DNA of 64,000 nt from an uncultured Eubacteriales bacterium (GCA_934445035.1 CAKSDI010000004.1:175662-239661), one strand, 5' to 3'; counted from the first letter of the stretch, positions 43,026 through 52,035 are shown. The notes: generated by a model from the letters alone, not told the origin. Program-made: numbers and translations.

Positions 43026-43174
43026 CAGAAAAAGAAAAGACCGCTCCAATTGTATCTGTTGGCGCAGATACGGAGCAGTCAATCCTAAAACAAACTAATA
43101 ACAGTATAACCGATTCAAAGCGAAATTTCAACAAATTTTATATAAAAGGCGGTGATTGCAATGGCAAAACTTAA
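43022..43174 (+). CDS. 50-residue ORF carrying the APIVSVGADTEQS leader (IME-2)
   Basis: It encodes MTEKEKTAPIVSVGADTEQS... and ends inside the start of the ATPase gene (14-base overlap). In IME-1 the same N-terminal sequence is fused to the ATPase. It may be a free leader peptide, or the stump left when another ATPase cassette was swapped in. Its start overlaps the MobC-like stop (ATGA). No function can be assigned. Confidence 0.5.
   Translation: MTEKEKTAPIVSVGADTEQSILKQTNNSITDSKRNFNKFYIKGGDCNGKT
43049..43081. repeat. 33-bp block with hairpin, identical in both IMEs (copy 2)
   Basis: Identical to 32430-32462, with the GTATCTG/CAGATAC stem. It is placed just before the ATPase cassette, inside the 50-residue ORF. 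Confidence 0.75.
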
Positions 43175-44135
43175 AATCATAACTATGGAGGACATTCCCG
43201 TAACGGAAGTCAAATGGCTTTGGTATCCGTATATTCCTTACGGAAAATTAACGATTATTCATGGTGATCCCGGTGACGGTAAAACAATGATGATTTTGCA
43301 GTTGGCGGCAATTCTATCAAGGGGAGATAAACTACCTTGCGATGATACAGAGCGTGAGCCGATAAAAATAATTTATCAGACCGCTGAAGATGGATTGAGC
43401 GATACAATCAAACCTCGTTTGATTGCGGGAAATGCAGAATGTTCGCAAATAAAAGTAATTGACGAATCCGTAGCAGCATTGTCTATGCTTGATAACCGAG
43501 TTGAACAGGCAATCATTGAAACGGGAGCAAAGGCAATCATACTCGACCCAATGCAAGCGTATATCGGTGCTAAAACAGATATTAACAAAGCAAATGAAGT
43601 GCGAAGTGTTTTGTCGCAGTTGGGCAGAATTGCAGAAGATTATGGTTGCGCTGTAATTCTTGTGGGGCATCTCAATAAGTCAAGAGGAAGCAAAGCAAAT
43701 TACAGAGGTCTTGGTTCGATAGATTTTGAAGCAGCCGCAAGAAGCGTACTTCTTGTCGGCAGGTTAAAAGATGACGAAAGTATAAGAGTTGTCGCTCACG
43801 AAAAGTCATCTCTTGCACCGCAAGGAAAACCTATCGCATTTGAATTAAGCGAAGAAAACGGATTTGTTTGGAAAGGTCATTATGATATTTCAATAGATGA
43901 TTTAGCAAATGGTGTCGGCCGAGAAAAGAAATCATAACAGGCTGAAATTTTAATAAGAGATTGTCTATCAAACGGCAAGTATCCGCAACAGATAATTTTG
44001 AAAAAAGCACAAAACACAGGTATCTCGAAAAGAGTGCTTGACGAAGCAAAAAAATCTTTGGGCGTTATCTCGATAAAAGACGGTCGTCAGTGGTATTGGA
44101 AACTGCCCGAAGAAAAAGAGGCAAGCAACTTTTAA
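43161..44135 (+). pseudogene. RepA-like AAA ATPase broken by an in-frame stop (IME-2)
   Basis: The RecA-like ATPase part (258 residues, Walker A GDPGDGKT at 35-42, Walker B AIILDPMQ, VGHLNKSRGSKANYRGLGSIDF) ends at TAA 43935-43937. The same frame then continues for 65 codons with a typical C-terminal winged-helix tail of this family (AQNTGISKRVLDEAKKSLGV...GRQWYWKLPEE) to TAA 44133-44135. One codon thus separates two halves of a normal protein, so a nonsense mutation is likely; the ATPase half might still work alone. ATG 43161 follows AAGGCGGTG. Confidence 0.8.
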
Positions 44136-44294
44136 GGTTGCAACATTGCAAAGATATGGAACTTTCGCAATCTTGCAATGTTCTTTTTCCGACGGGTAGT
44201 GGACAATGCGAAAGTTTAGCGAAGTGTGCAGAGAGTGCCTTTTTAAAGGCGGCTCTTTGCCCCTCGGAGAGCGCAAAACCTGCTTGCAGGTTGC

Positions 44295-44355
44295 ATTTTT
44301 GATGGCTCCGCTGTCAAAAGTGCTTTTGCGTTACTCTTGACAAGAGTAACAGAAC
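44295..44355 (+). other. oriT: Putative oriT of IME-2
   Basis: The 46-base block 44310-44355 is identical to the one before the IME-1 relaxase gene, with the dyad GTTACTCTTG/CAAGAGTAAC at 44330-44350 and the partner repeat TTGATGGC..GCTGTCAA before it. The rest of the 44136-44393 gap differs from IME-1, so the block itself appears to be under selection. Confidence 0.65.
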
Positions 44356-44393
44356 TGAGGACGAGCAAGTTTATGAGATTGGAGGTCTATATA

Positions 44394-45554
44394 ATGCAAA
44401 GAACGATAAGTGCAATGGTGGGTAAAGGCTCGGTCAATCATAACAGCCGCAAGTTCAAAGCAGAAAATGTTGACGGCAGCAGAACGCACCTGAACATTGA
44501 TTACTGCAACGAGCCGATAAAGAAAATCTATCACGAATTGTTTGACGAAGCACTCAAAAGATACAACGAAAAGCAGACAAGAGCCGACCGCAAAATAGAA
44601 AATTATTATGATAAAATCAGAAATTCAAAGCAGGAAAAGCCGTTTCACGAACTGATTTTGCAGATTGGAGATAAAGAAAATATGAGCGCCGAAAGCGAAA
44701 ACGGACAGCTTGCACGACAAATTTTAGATGAGTATTATCGTGGATTTCAGGAGCGAAATCCTAACCTAAAAGTGTTCTCTGCTCATCTTCATATGGACGA
44801 GGCAACGCCTCATTTGCATATTGATTTTGTTCCGTTCACAACCGGCAGCAAGCGTGGACTTGATACGAGAGTAAGCCTGAAACAAGCGTTAGCCGCACAA
44901 GGTTTCAAAGGCGGAACTCGTGGAGATACCGAGTGGAATCAATGGGTGAGTGCAGAAAAATCCGCACTCGCATTTGTAATGGAACGCCACGGAATTAAGT
45001 GGGAACATAAAGGAACACACGAAAAACATCTGTCTGTTCTTGATTATAAAAAGCAAGAGCGAGCGGCAGAACTTGAACAATTAGGTGCCAAAATCGAAGA
45101 AAAACAGGCTGAATTTAATGTATTATCAGATAGAATATTAAACTATGACGAGGGCTTGGAACGCCTGCAAACAGTGGAAGAAATGCTTGATAATGCGCCC
45201 GAATATCAACTCTCCGAACCGCCGAGTTTTATGCCTGCAAAAGCGTATAAAACAAAGATTGCAGAGCCGCTTATTCATAAACTAAAAGCATTGGTTAAGA
45301 CGGCATTGGCTCGTTGCTTTGAGGGTTGGGACAATTATCATAGGTTAAATATCACGAACGGCAATCTCTATCGTGAGAACGAAATGTTGTCGAAAATCAA
45401 CAACAAGCTGAAGAGCGAAAACGAAAATCTGCGTTCAGAGGTCAAAGATTACAAACTTTTGCGTAGGGTTTTCGGACATAAACAAATTGACAATCTGCTT
45501 GAACAGGCAAGAAATATCAAAGGTCATAAGCGTGAAAACCCACGCTTAAGATAA
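44394..45554 (+). CDS. MobV-family relaxase, IME-2
   Basis: 386 residues, homologous to the IME-1 relaxase. SRTHLNIDY and HLHMDEATPHLHIDFVP are intact, with a coiled-coil C-terminal half. ATG 44394 is chosen because TTGGAGG lies 9 bases upstream and the protein then starts as in IME-1 (MQRTISAMVGKGS). An open stretch upstream runs through the oriT dyad and is not coding. Confidence 0.92.
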   Translation: MQRTISAMVGKGSVNHNSRKFKAENVDGSRTHLNIDYCNEPIKKIYHELFDEALKRYNEKQTRADRKIENYYDKIRNSKQEKPFHELILQIGDKENMSAESENGQLARQILDEYYRGFQERNPNLKVFSAHLHMDEATPHLHIDFVPFTTGSKRGLDTRVSLKQALAAQGFKGGTRGDTEWNQWVSAEKSALAFVMERHGIKWEHKGTHEKHLSVLDYKKQERAAELEQLGAKIEEKQAEFNVLSDRILNYDEGLERLQTVEEMLDNAPEYQLSEPPSFMPAKAYKTKIAEPLIHKLKALVKTALARCFEGWDNYHRLNITNGNLYRENEMLSKINNKLKSENENLRSEVKDYKLLRRVFGHKQIDNLLEQARNIKGHKRENPRLR

Positions 45555-45578
45555 ATAAATTTTTGGAGGTAAAATAAA

Positions 45579-45959
45579 ATGACAAACACAATTTTTGAAA
45601 AAGCAGGCGGCACTTACACACAGGTCGGCGACTATATGTTGCCCGATTTATTACCGGCGGAAGAAGAAAAGGAAGCGAATATCGGCGTTTGGGCAATGCG
45701 ACACAAACGATATTTGAAGCAAAATCACAAAGTGTTTTATTACAATTTGCTGACATCAGGAAAGCTTACGGCGTATCTCGCTAATATTGAAGAACAGGCA
45801 AGTAATATGTTTTTTTGGCTGGTAAAAGATCTCGCCGAAAAAGAAAATGTAACCGAAGGACTCAAAGCAACCGATATGATGTTGTGGGTGCAAAAGATGA
45901 ATAATATCCGTAATCGTGCAACAGAGATTGTAAATTCAAAATTGATTTACACGGTATAA
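45579..45959 (+). CDS. TnpV-like transposon protein (IME-2)
   Basis: 126 residues, homologous to the IME-1 protein (FEKAGGTYTQVGDYMLPDL, AMRHKRYLKQNH, MNNIRNRATEIVN). TGGAGG precedes the start. It is the last shared backbone gene before a terminator and the RM cargo. Its role is unknown. Confidence 0.75.
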   Translation: MTNTIFEKAGGTYTQVGDYMLPDLLPAEEEKEANIGVWAMRHKRYLKQNHKVFYYNLLTSGKLTAYLANIEEQASNMFFWLVKDLAEKENVTEGLKATDMMLWVQKMNNIRNRATEIVNSKLIYTV

Positions 45960-45965
45960 TTGTGT

Positions 45966-46000
45966 TGGCGGTGGGAAGAAATTCCTGCCGCTTTTTGTTT
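45966..46000 (+). terminator. Terminator between IME-2 backbone and cargo
   Basis: GGCGGTGGGAA/TTCCTGCCGC hairpin followed by TTTTTGTTT. Base composition drops sharply to AT-rich right after it. Confidence 0.78.
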
Positions 46001-46140
46001 CTTGTATATGGGGTTATCAAATAACAAATTATGTTTTTGATACGAAAACAAATTAAACTTTCGTGTAATTAGTTGTTGTATTTGTGGAGGGCTTATGATA
46101 TACTATAAAATATAATCTACAACTCATTGAGAGGTGCACT

Positions 46141-46350
46141 ATGGCTGTAAGTTACAATAAATTATGGAAGCTTCTTATTGATAAAAATATGAAAAAGAAA
46201 GAACTTGGGGAAGCTGCAGGAATAAGTAATACTTTGATTGCCAAGTTTGGCAAAAATGAGAATGTTACGGTTGAAGTTCTTGTGAAAATATGTACTGCTC
46301 TTGATTGCAATATTGAGGATATCATGGAATTAACTTCTGATAATAACTGA
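46141..46350 (+). CDS. Short XRE protein, probable RM controller
   Basis: 69 residues, nearly all one Cro/C1-type helix-turn-helix (KKELGEAAGISNTLIAKFGKNENVTVEVLVKICTALDCNIEDIMEL). Such small proteins at the head of type II restriction-modification operons act as controller (C) proteins that delay endonuclease expression. GAGAGGTG provides the ribosome site; a -10-like TATACT lies near 46099. The methylase gene starts 42 bases downstream. The controller role is inferred from position. Confidence 0.72.
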   Translation: MAVSYNKLWKLLIDKNMKKKELGEAAGISNTLIAKFGKNENVTVEVLVKICTALDCNIEDIMELTSDNN

Positions 46351-46392
46351 ATTTGGGCATTGTATTGAAAAAAGCAGGAGGATTATATTAAT

Positions 46393-47400
46393 ATGCCATA
46401 TCAAATTTGGAACAGAAGATATACCGGTAGCAAATATAAATTATCAAGTTGGATTTCGGATTTAATACAGGATAATTGTGTTGGAAATTCATTTTGTGAT
46501 ATGTTTGCTGGTACAGCAATAATGAGCAAAAAAATGATTGATAATTTTGATGAAATATATATAAATGATTTTCTTTACTCAAACGAGGTAATCTATAAAG
46601 CATTTTTTGAACAGTCTAACTACAATTCTCCAAAATTAGAAATTTTAAAAAATGATTTTATGAAAGTACCATTATCTCAAATTTCTGAAAATTATGTATC
46701 TAAAAATTTCGGAGATAAATTTTTTTCATCTAATGATGCACGCCGTATAGGTTATATTAGGGAACAAATAGAATGCAATGATGATTTGAATGAAAAGGAA
46801 AAAAACATATTACTTGCATCTCTTTTATATTCATTGGACAAAGCAGCTAATACAGTAGGCCATTACGATGCTTATATTAAGGGAAAACAGATTAACGATA
46901 CATTTACGTTTGAGCTAATAGAACCATATGTTTTTAAGAATAAAAAAATCCATATTTCAAGACTTGACGCCAATGTATTAGCCAAAAGTATTAAATGTGA
47001 CATTGTATATATAGATCCCCCATATAACTCAAGACAATATAGTAGGTTTTATCACGTTCTTGAAAACATAACCAAATGGGAAAAGCCAGAACTATTCGGA
47101 ACAGCATGCAAACCAAAGGCTGAAAATATGAGTGAATATTGCAGAAGTTCCGCAACAAAAACTTTTGAAGAATTAATATCTTCCTTAAACTGTAAATATA
47201 TTGTTGTTTCATACAACAATACATATAATTCCAAAAGCAGTTCTTCGAAAAATAAAATTACTCTTGAGGACATTAAACATATTTTGGAAAACAAAGGTGC
47301 TGTTTCAATATTTGAAAAGCAACACCAGTATTTTAATGCAGGTAAAACAAATTTGCAAAACCACAAAGAATTGGTTTTTATAACGAAAGTAGGTGGATAG
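46393..47400 (+). CDS. DNA adenine N6-methyltransferase 1 (D12 class)
   Basis: 335 residues. The D12/Dam-type order is seen: N-terminal YTGSKYKL, AdoMet-binding DMFAGTA (~36-42) and catalytic DPPY at 208-211 in DPPYNSRQYSRFYHVLENIT. The NSRQY extension resembles one of the two methylases of type IIS systems such as FokI or AlwI relatives, each modifying one strand of an asymmetric site. AGGAGG lies upstream. It overlaps the frame of the second methylase region and is followed at once by it. Confidence 0.87.
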   Translation: MPYQIWNRRYTGSKYKLSSWISDLIQDNCVGNSFCDMFAGTAIMSKKMIDNFDEIYINDFLYSNEVIYKAFFEQSNYNSPKLEILKNDFMKVPLSQISENYVSKNFGDKFFSSNDARRIGYIREQIECNDDLNEKEKNILLASLLYSLDKAANTVGHYDAYIKGKQINDTFTFELIEPYVFKNKKIHISRLDANVLAKSIKCDIVYIDPPYNSRQYSRFYHVLENITKWEKPELFGTACKPKAENMSEYCRSSATKTFEELISSLNCKYIVVSYNNTYNSKSSSSKNKITLEDIKHILENKGAVSIFEKQHQYFNAGKTNLQNHKELVFITKVGG

Positions 47401-47401
47401 A

Positions 47402-48310
47402 ATGACAGACACAAATGCTTGTAGACGCTCCCCATTTTTTTATGTAGGAGATAAATTCAAACTTGTTCCACAATTAAAAGAAAATTTTCCTAAAAATATA
47501 GAACGATTTATAGAACCCTTTTGTGGAGGCGGTAGTGTTTTCCTTAATACCAATGCCAACGAATATTTATTAAATGATATTGATACTTATATGATCAAAT
47601 TACATGAGTTCTTAATTTCGTTTAGTAATAATCAAGATGCATTTTGGAACGAATTGAAACTAGACATAGACAAGTACAAGCTTTCTGCCACATTTCTTGG
47701 AAAAGATGTTCCAAAAGAATATCGTAAAGAATTTGTGAAGACCTATTTTGCTAAATATAATAAAGAAGCATATTACAAGATGAGAAACGATTTTAACAAT
47801 GACAAAGACGATATGATGCTTCTGTATATGCTATTGATATATGGCTTTAATCGTATGCTTAGATTTAATTCAAAAGGAGATTTCAACTTACCCGTAGGTA
47901 ATGTAGATTTCAACATAAATGTTGTAAATGCACTTAATTCATATTTTGATTATGTAAGTGACAAAAATATTGAATTGTTTAATATGGACTTTCAAGATTT
48001 CATTGAAAAAGTTCAGCCGACACCAAATGATATGGTATATTTAGATCCTCCATATCTGATTACATTTAGCGAATATAATAAACTCTGGAATGAGGATAGC
48101 GAGATGAGATTGATTGATTATCTTGATACTTTAAATAGTCGTGGTGTTCGATTTGCAGTTTCTAATGTACTTTGGCACAGAAAAAGATACAACGGAACAT
48201 TTAATGAATGGGCGCAGAAGTATAATATTGTGAGAATTAAAAGTAATTACATCAGTTTTAATGATAATACAGAAAAGGATACCTATGAGGTCCTTGTGAA
48301 AAATTATTAG
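47402..48310 (+). CDS. DNA adenine N6-methyltransferase 2 (Dam-like)
   Basis: 302 residues. Motif X SPFFYVGDKFKL, AdoMet-binding FIEPFCGGGSVF (~36-47) and catalytic DPPYL at 215-219 are all present. ATG 47402 is taken after AGGTGGATAGA, directly after the stop of the first methylase. Two adenine methylases together suggest an asymmetric recognition sequence with one enzyme per strand. The recognition sequence cannot be read from the protein. Confidence 0.9.
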   Translation: MTDTNACRRSPFFYVGDKFKLVPQLKENFPKNIERFIEPFCGGGSVFLNTNANEYLLNDIDTYMIKLHEFLISFSNNQDAFWNELKLDIDKYKLSATFLGKDVPKEYRKEFVKTYFAKYNKEAYYKMRNDFNNDKDDMMLLYMLLIYGFNRMLRFNSKGDFNLPVGNVDFNINVVNALNSYFDYVSDKNIELFNMDFQDFIEKVQPTPNDMVYLDPPYLITFSEYNKLWNEDSEMRLIDYLDTLNSRGVRFAVSNVLWHRKRYNGTFNEWAQKYNIVRIKSNYISFNDNTEKDTYEVLVKNY

Positions 48311-48321
48311 GGAGATTTATT

Positions 48322-49902
48322 ATGCCAAGAGAGCGCAATGCAGAGTATAAGCCTTTATCATTTTCTACAACTATGAGAAATCCAGCAAGAATTGCTGATT
48401 TTTTAAAGTGCATTCTTCCATACGAAGGACAAACTTTAACTAATGAAATTATTATGAGTGTCGCAGCATCTCTCATAAAGAAGAAACTTTATAAGCCTAT
48501 GTATATTGGCCGTACACCGAGACTTAAATCCATTTTGAACGAAGAAAGAGATTTTACGGACTTAGAAGTTAGTGAAATAATTCAAAACAGTCCTCAAAAC
48601 CATAAAGAAGCTGGATTTGATAAGGGTTGGCCTTCTCGATTTGATACGTGGTATAAATTGCCTATGGAGTTTGGATTTTTATATTATAAAATGAATGCCC
48701 CAATTGAAATTTCAACAACTGGCCATATGCTGATTGATGCTCATAATGAAAATCCTATTAATGACGAAAAAATCAAAAATGTTTTTTTAAATTCATTGAT
48801 GAAGTATCAAACAAATAATCCTTTTAGAAAAAATGCTAACGATAATTCACCATTGGTGTTATTGCTACAAGTTATAAAGTTGCTAAAAGATGATCCTGAT
48901 GAGAATGATGCGGGTGTTTTTAGAAGTGAATTGTCTTTAATTATTTGTTGGCCTGATCGTAATGCTCAAGCTCTTTATGAAAAGATCAAGGAACTTAGAA
49001 GACAATATAGTTTTACATATGGCGATGAAATTATTTATGACATCTGCCTTGAATTGCTTGGTGCCACAGAAGATCAAAAGAATAGATTTAAAATCAACCA
49101 AATAACTGGAGAAGCGGTTGATGAATTTATTCGAAAAATGCGTATCACCGGCGTGGTTTCATTACGTGGTAATGGTAGATTTATTGATTTCAACTCATTT
49201 GAAATGGAAAAAATCGAATACATTTTAGACAATTACGTTAATTACAGTAATTACCAATCTAAAAGAGAGTTTTTTGATTACATAGGTTCAATTGATACAG
49301 AAATTATATCCTTAACACAGATTGTAGATGATTCGATTGTTTTTGATGCAAGAATTAATACATTGAATCAGTGGGCAACAGAGTATACAAAAGAAGATAT
49401 TGCTAACGAACTTAATATTCTTTCGAGAAACGGTGAAAGTAGAAATGCTATTCTTAGGGTTATTGATAAACCTACAAGATTGGAATTTTTAACAAGTATT
49501 GCGTTAAAGCAGAATTTTGTAGATTTGGATGTGAGACCTAATTATCATGTTGATGATGAAGGATTGCCAACATTTACTGCATCTGGTGGGGTTGCAGATA
49601 TTGAATGTTATGATACTGATTGTAATTCGTTGGTTGAGGTAACTCTTATGTGTGCGAGAAATCAAGCAACAAATGAGATGCCTGCTATCACTCGTCATTT
49701 GCAAGAGGCGATAGAAAAAGAACCCAATATTACACATTTCTCAATGTTGATTGCCCCATCAATTCACATTGATACGAAATACATGGCTGCTTTTTCAAAG
49801 CATCAGTACAATGTTGATATATTAACATTTACAATTACTGAATTTTTAAATAAAATAAAACTAAATAGTAAAATAATTGAAATTGTAAACGATATCAGAT
49901 AA
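48322..49902 (+). CDS. AlwI-family type IIS restriction endonuclease
   Basis: 526 residues. The overall sequence resembles AlwI and its relatives (MlyI, PleI, N.BstNBI): N-terminal RNPARIADFLKCILPYEGQTL, central GWPSRFDTWYKLPMEFGFLYY and RMRITGVVSLRGNG. The PD-(D/E)XK-type core is in the C-terminal part, with Asp426 and Glu439 in GVADIECYDTDCNSLVEVT. Relatives cut outside a 5-bp site (GGATC or GAGTC). It starts 12 bases after the second methylase gene. The endonuclease is full length and all expected acidic residues are present. Confidence 0.8.
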   Translation: MPRERNAEYKPLSFSTTMRNPARIADFLKCILPYEGQTLTNEIIMSVAASLIKKKLYKPMYIGRTPRLKSILNEERDFTDLEVSEIIQNSPQNHKEAGFDKGWPSRFDTWYKLPMEFGFLYYKMNAPIEISTTGHMLIDAHNENPINDEKIKNVFLNSLMKYQTNNPFRKNANDNSPLVLLLQVIKLLKDDPDENDAGVFRSELSLIICWPDRNAQALYEKIKELRRQYSFTYGDEIIYDICLELLGATEDQKNRFKINQITGEAVDEFIRKMRITGVVSLRGNGRFIDFNSFEMEKIEYILDNYVNYSNYQSKREFFDYIGSIDTEIISLTQIVDDSIVFDARINTLNQWATEYTKEDIANELNILSRNGESRNAILRVIDKPTRLEFLTSIALKQNFVDLDVRPNYHVDDEGLPTFTASGGVADIECYDTDCNSLVEVTLMCARNQATNEMPAITRHLQEAIEKEPNITHFSMLIAPSIHIDTKYMAAFSKHQYNVDILTFTITEFLNKIKLNSKIIEIVNDIR

Positions 49903-49946
49903 TTGTAAAAAATTGATATTTTATATGTTACAAGAAAGTGATTTAT

Positions 49947-51794
49947 ATGAAAACTACTATTAAAGATCTGTATGCAGGACGACCTGATGCAAAAGATGAA
50001 ATTAATTATGATGGGTTGGAGGAGTTTATTAAGACTTTTGTCGTGCCATCTAATTTTGATATTGAGCGATTAGTAGATAAAAATGATTGTTTTATCACAG
50101 GATATAAAGGAACTGGTAAAACAGCTTTGCTTTTTTATTTGGATGATTATATCCGTAATAAAGATAGTTCTGCTTGTTCCTCATTCATTTTTTTCAAAGA
50201 AGAATTTACCGATGCCAAAAAAACAGAATTAGAATATATGTCGCATAGGATTTTAAGCTCTATTTCCATAAATGATACTACGATGGTGTCAACATCTGAT
50301 TTTGAATATATTTGGCGTTGGTTATTTTTTAAGCGTATTATTTCCGATAATGATGATTTTAATGGTGGACTGTTTGTTGATGACAAAAACTGGAACAACT
50401 TTTGCAAATTGATGAGTAGAATAAAAGCCCCTTCAAATATCAGAAAAACTATCATTCCGCCTAAAATAAAATTGTCAATGCCGTGCAAAGATCCTATGTC
50501 ACAAGTTGAGATTAGTCCAGAGATAGAAGTTGATTTTCAAAACAATAAGTCGGACACAGCATACAATCAATTTATAGCTACAATTGATGAAGCAGAGCAA
50601 ATGTTCGCTAATGTTGAAAGGACAGATGTTCCGTATTATATTTTTGTTGATGAGCTTGAGGCGTACTATGGGAGCTTAGATATATTTAAACGTGATTTAT
50701 GCTTGATTCGAGATTTAATCTTTACCGTAAAAAGAATTAATGGATTGTTTAAAGGTATTTCTAATAATACAAAGATCATTTGTTCTGTGCGAACTGAAAT
50801 AATTAAATCAATTTCTAGATTTATTGTTACAAAAGAAATGAACAAGGTTATCTCTGGATTTGAAGTCCCACTGATTTGGGATTATAATAATACAACATCT
50901 TTCTATCATCCTATAATGCAAATATTGCTCAAGAGAATTGCAATATGTGAAACAAATATTGATAAAATGGATTTAAAAGAAATATATAATAAATGGTTTC
51001 CAGAGCAAATTCACATGATTGAACCCGCAAACTACATACTTAATAACAGTTGGTTTAAACCACGAGATATTGTCAGACTTATAACTTCAGCACAGAATTC
51101 AATAGAATCTAGCTCTGAATGTTTTTCACAAGCAGTTTTTAATGCTTGCCAAAAAAAGTATTCTCTTGATAGTCTTGCGGAAATCTGTGAAGAAATGCGA
51201 GCATTATACACTTCTGAGGATATCGATATTATCATTAGCTGTTTTACAGGATTCAGAACGATATTTTCCATATCCCAATTAAAAGAACGTATTGATAGTT
51301 TATATTCTAATACTATTCTTTCAAAAAATTTTTCTGAGGTAATAGAGGATTTATATAGACTTGGCTTTCTTGGAAATTATTTGCCAGCATCACAAACTTA
51401 TCGTTGGCAACACAAAGGTGATGATCACGTTATTTTATCAGATGAGTGGAGATTAATGATACACCACGCTTTACAGAGTGCATTATCTGTGGGCAGGAAA
51501 CAAGATTTTGGGTTGAATTATAATACGCCTCCACAAATCGGCGATGTTGTAGAAGTGACTGTATACAATATAAGTAATTCATTTGCTTTTGTAAATTTTA
51601 ATAAAGGCAAGAAAAAATATAATGGCGTAATTCATATTAGTCAATTTTCAGATTCATTTATTAAAAAAATAACTGATTGTGTTGATTATAATGATGTATT
51701 TCTTGCTACAATTATCGCATACGATAGCAATCATCAAAACTGGCAACTAAGCAAAAAGAAGGTAACATTAATAGAAAAAAACCAATATAATTAA
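49947..51794 (+). CDS. P-loop ATPase with C-terminal S1/OB-like domain
   Basis: 615 residues. Walker A GYKGTGKT is at 52-59 and Walker B YYIFVDELEAYYG at about 230-242, followed by ICSVRTEIIKSISR and a WFKPRDIVRLI motif like that of Sll1717-type/ORC-like P-loop proteins. A winged-helix-like stretch lies at ~420-510. Residues ~530-605 (GDVVEVTVYNISNSFAFVNF..GVIHISQFSD) read as an S1/OB nucleic-acid-binding domain. It is the last gene of the RM cargo, 44 bases after the endonuclease. It is not part of known AlwI systems; a defence-linked NTPase is inferred. ATG 49947 is chosen over a GTG three codons earlier. Confidence 0.7.
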   Translation: MKTTIKDLYAGRPDAKDEINYDGLEEFIKTFVVPSNFDIERLVDKNDCFITGYKGTGKTALLFYLDDYIRNKDSSACSSFIFFKEEFTDAKKTELEYMSHRILSSISINDTTMVSTSDFEYIWRWLFFKRIISDNDDFNGGLFVDDKNWNNFCKLMSRIKAPSNIRKTIIPPKIKLSMPCKDPMSQVEISPEIEVDFQNNKSDTAYNQFIATIDEAEQMFANVERTDVPYYIFVDELEAYYGSLDIFKRDLCLIRDLIFTVKRINGLFKGISNNTKIICSVRTEIIKSISRFIVTKEMNKVISGFEVPLIWDYNNTTSFYHPIMQILLKRIAICETNIDKMDLKEIYNKWFPEQIHMIEPANYILNNSWFKPRDIVRLITSAQNSIESSSECFSQAVFNACQKKYSLDSLAEICEEMRALYTSEDIDIIISCFTGFRTIFSISQLKERIDSLYSNTILSKNFSEVIEDLYRLGFLGNYLPASQTYRWQHKGDDHVILSDEWRLMIHHALQSALSVGRKQDFGLNYNTPPQIGDVVEVTVYNISNSFAFVNFNKGKKKYNGVIHISQFSDSFIKKITDCVDYNDVFLATIIAYDSNHQNWQLSKKKVTLIEKNQYN

Positions 51795-51809
51795 ACTTGA
51801 TCGTAAATC

Positions 51810-51827
51810 TGGCAACGATATGGCAAC
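51810..51827. other. Integrase arm-type repeats, IME-2 right
   Basis: TGGCAAC-GATA-TGGCAAC, ending 101 bp before the third core. It matches the IME-1 right pair in spacing and distance. Confidence 0.65.
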
Positions 51828-51928
51828 AAAAAATCGGATAGCGTATGTTTTACCGATAATTCAAATAATATAAATACTCTCTGATAAATTCCATATACAA
51901 AAGTGTTTAAGATTGATTTACAGGGAGC

Positions 51929-51941
51929 GAGTGGGAATGAT
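51929..51941. other. attR: Integration core at the right end of IME-2
   Basis: GAGTGGGAATGAT, one base different from the guaA core, with GGGAGC before it as at 40454. Confidence 0.85.
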
Positions 51942-51978
51942 AAAAAGCTATCGGAAGTAATTCCGATAGCTTTTTTAT
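51942..51978 (+). terminator. Displaced native guaA terminator
   Basis: AAAAAGCTATCGGAA/TTCCGATAGCTTTTTT hairpin with T-run, directly after the third core. Before integration it would have followed the guaA stop by one base. Confidence 0.78.
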
Positions 51979-52035
51979 TGCCATAAGTTTTCTTCTTAGC
52001 ATAGAATGATAAGAGAAACTTTGGGAGAGGGAAAT

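Noticed and set aside
29807..51941. Full conjugative element (ICE) instead of IMEs
   Set aside because: No coupling protein, VirB4-like ATPase or other secretion genes were found; only relaxase and accessory genes are present.
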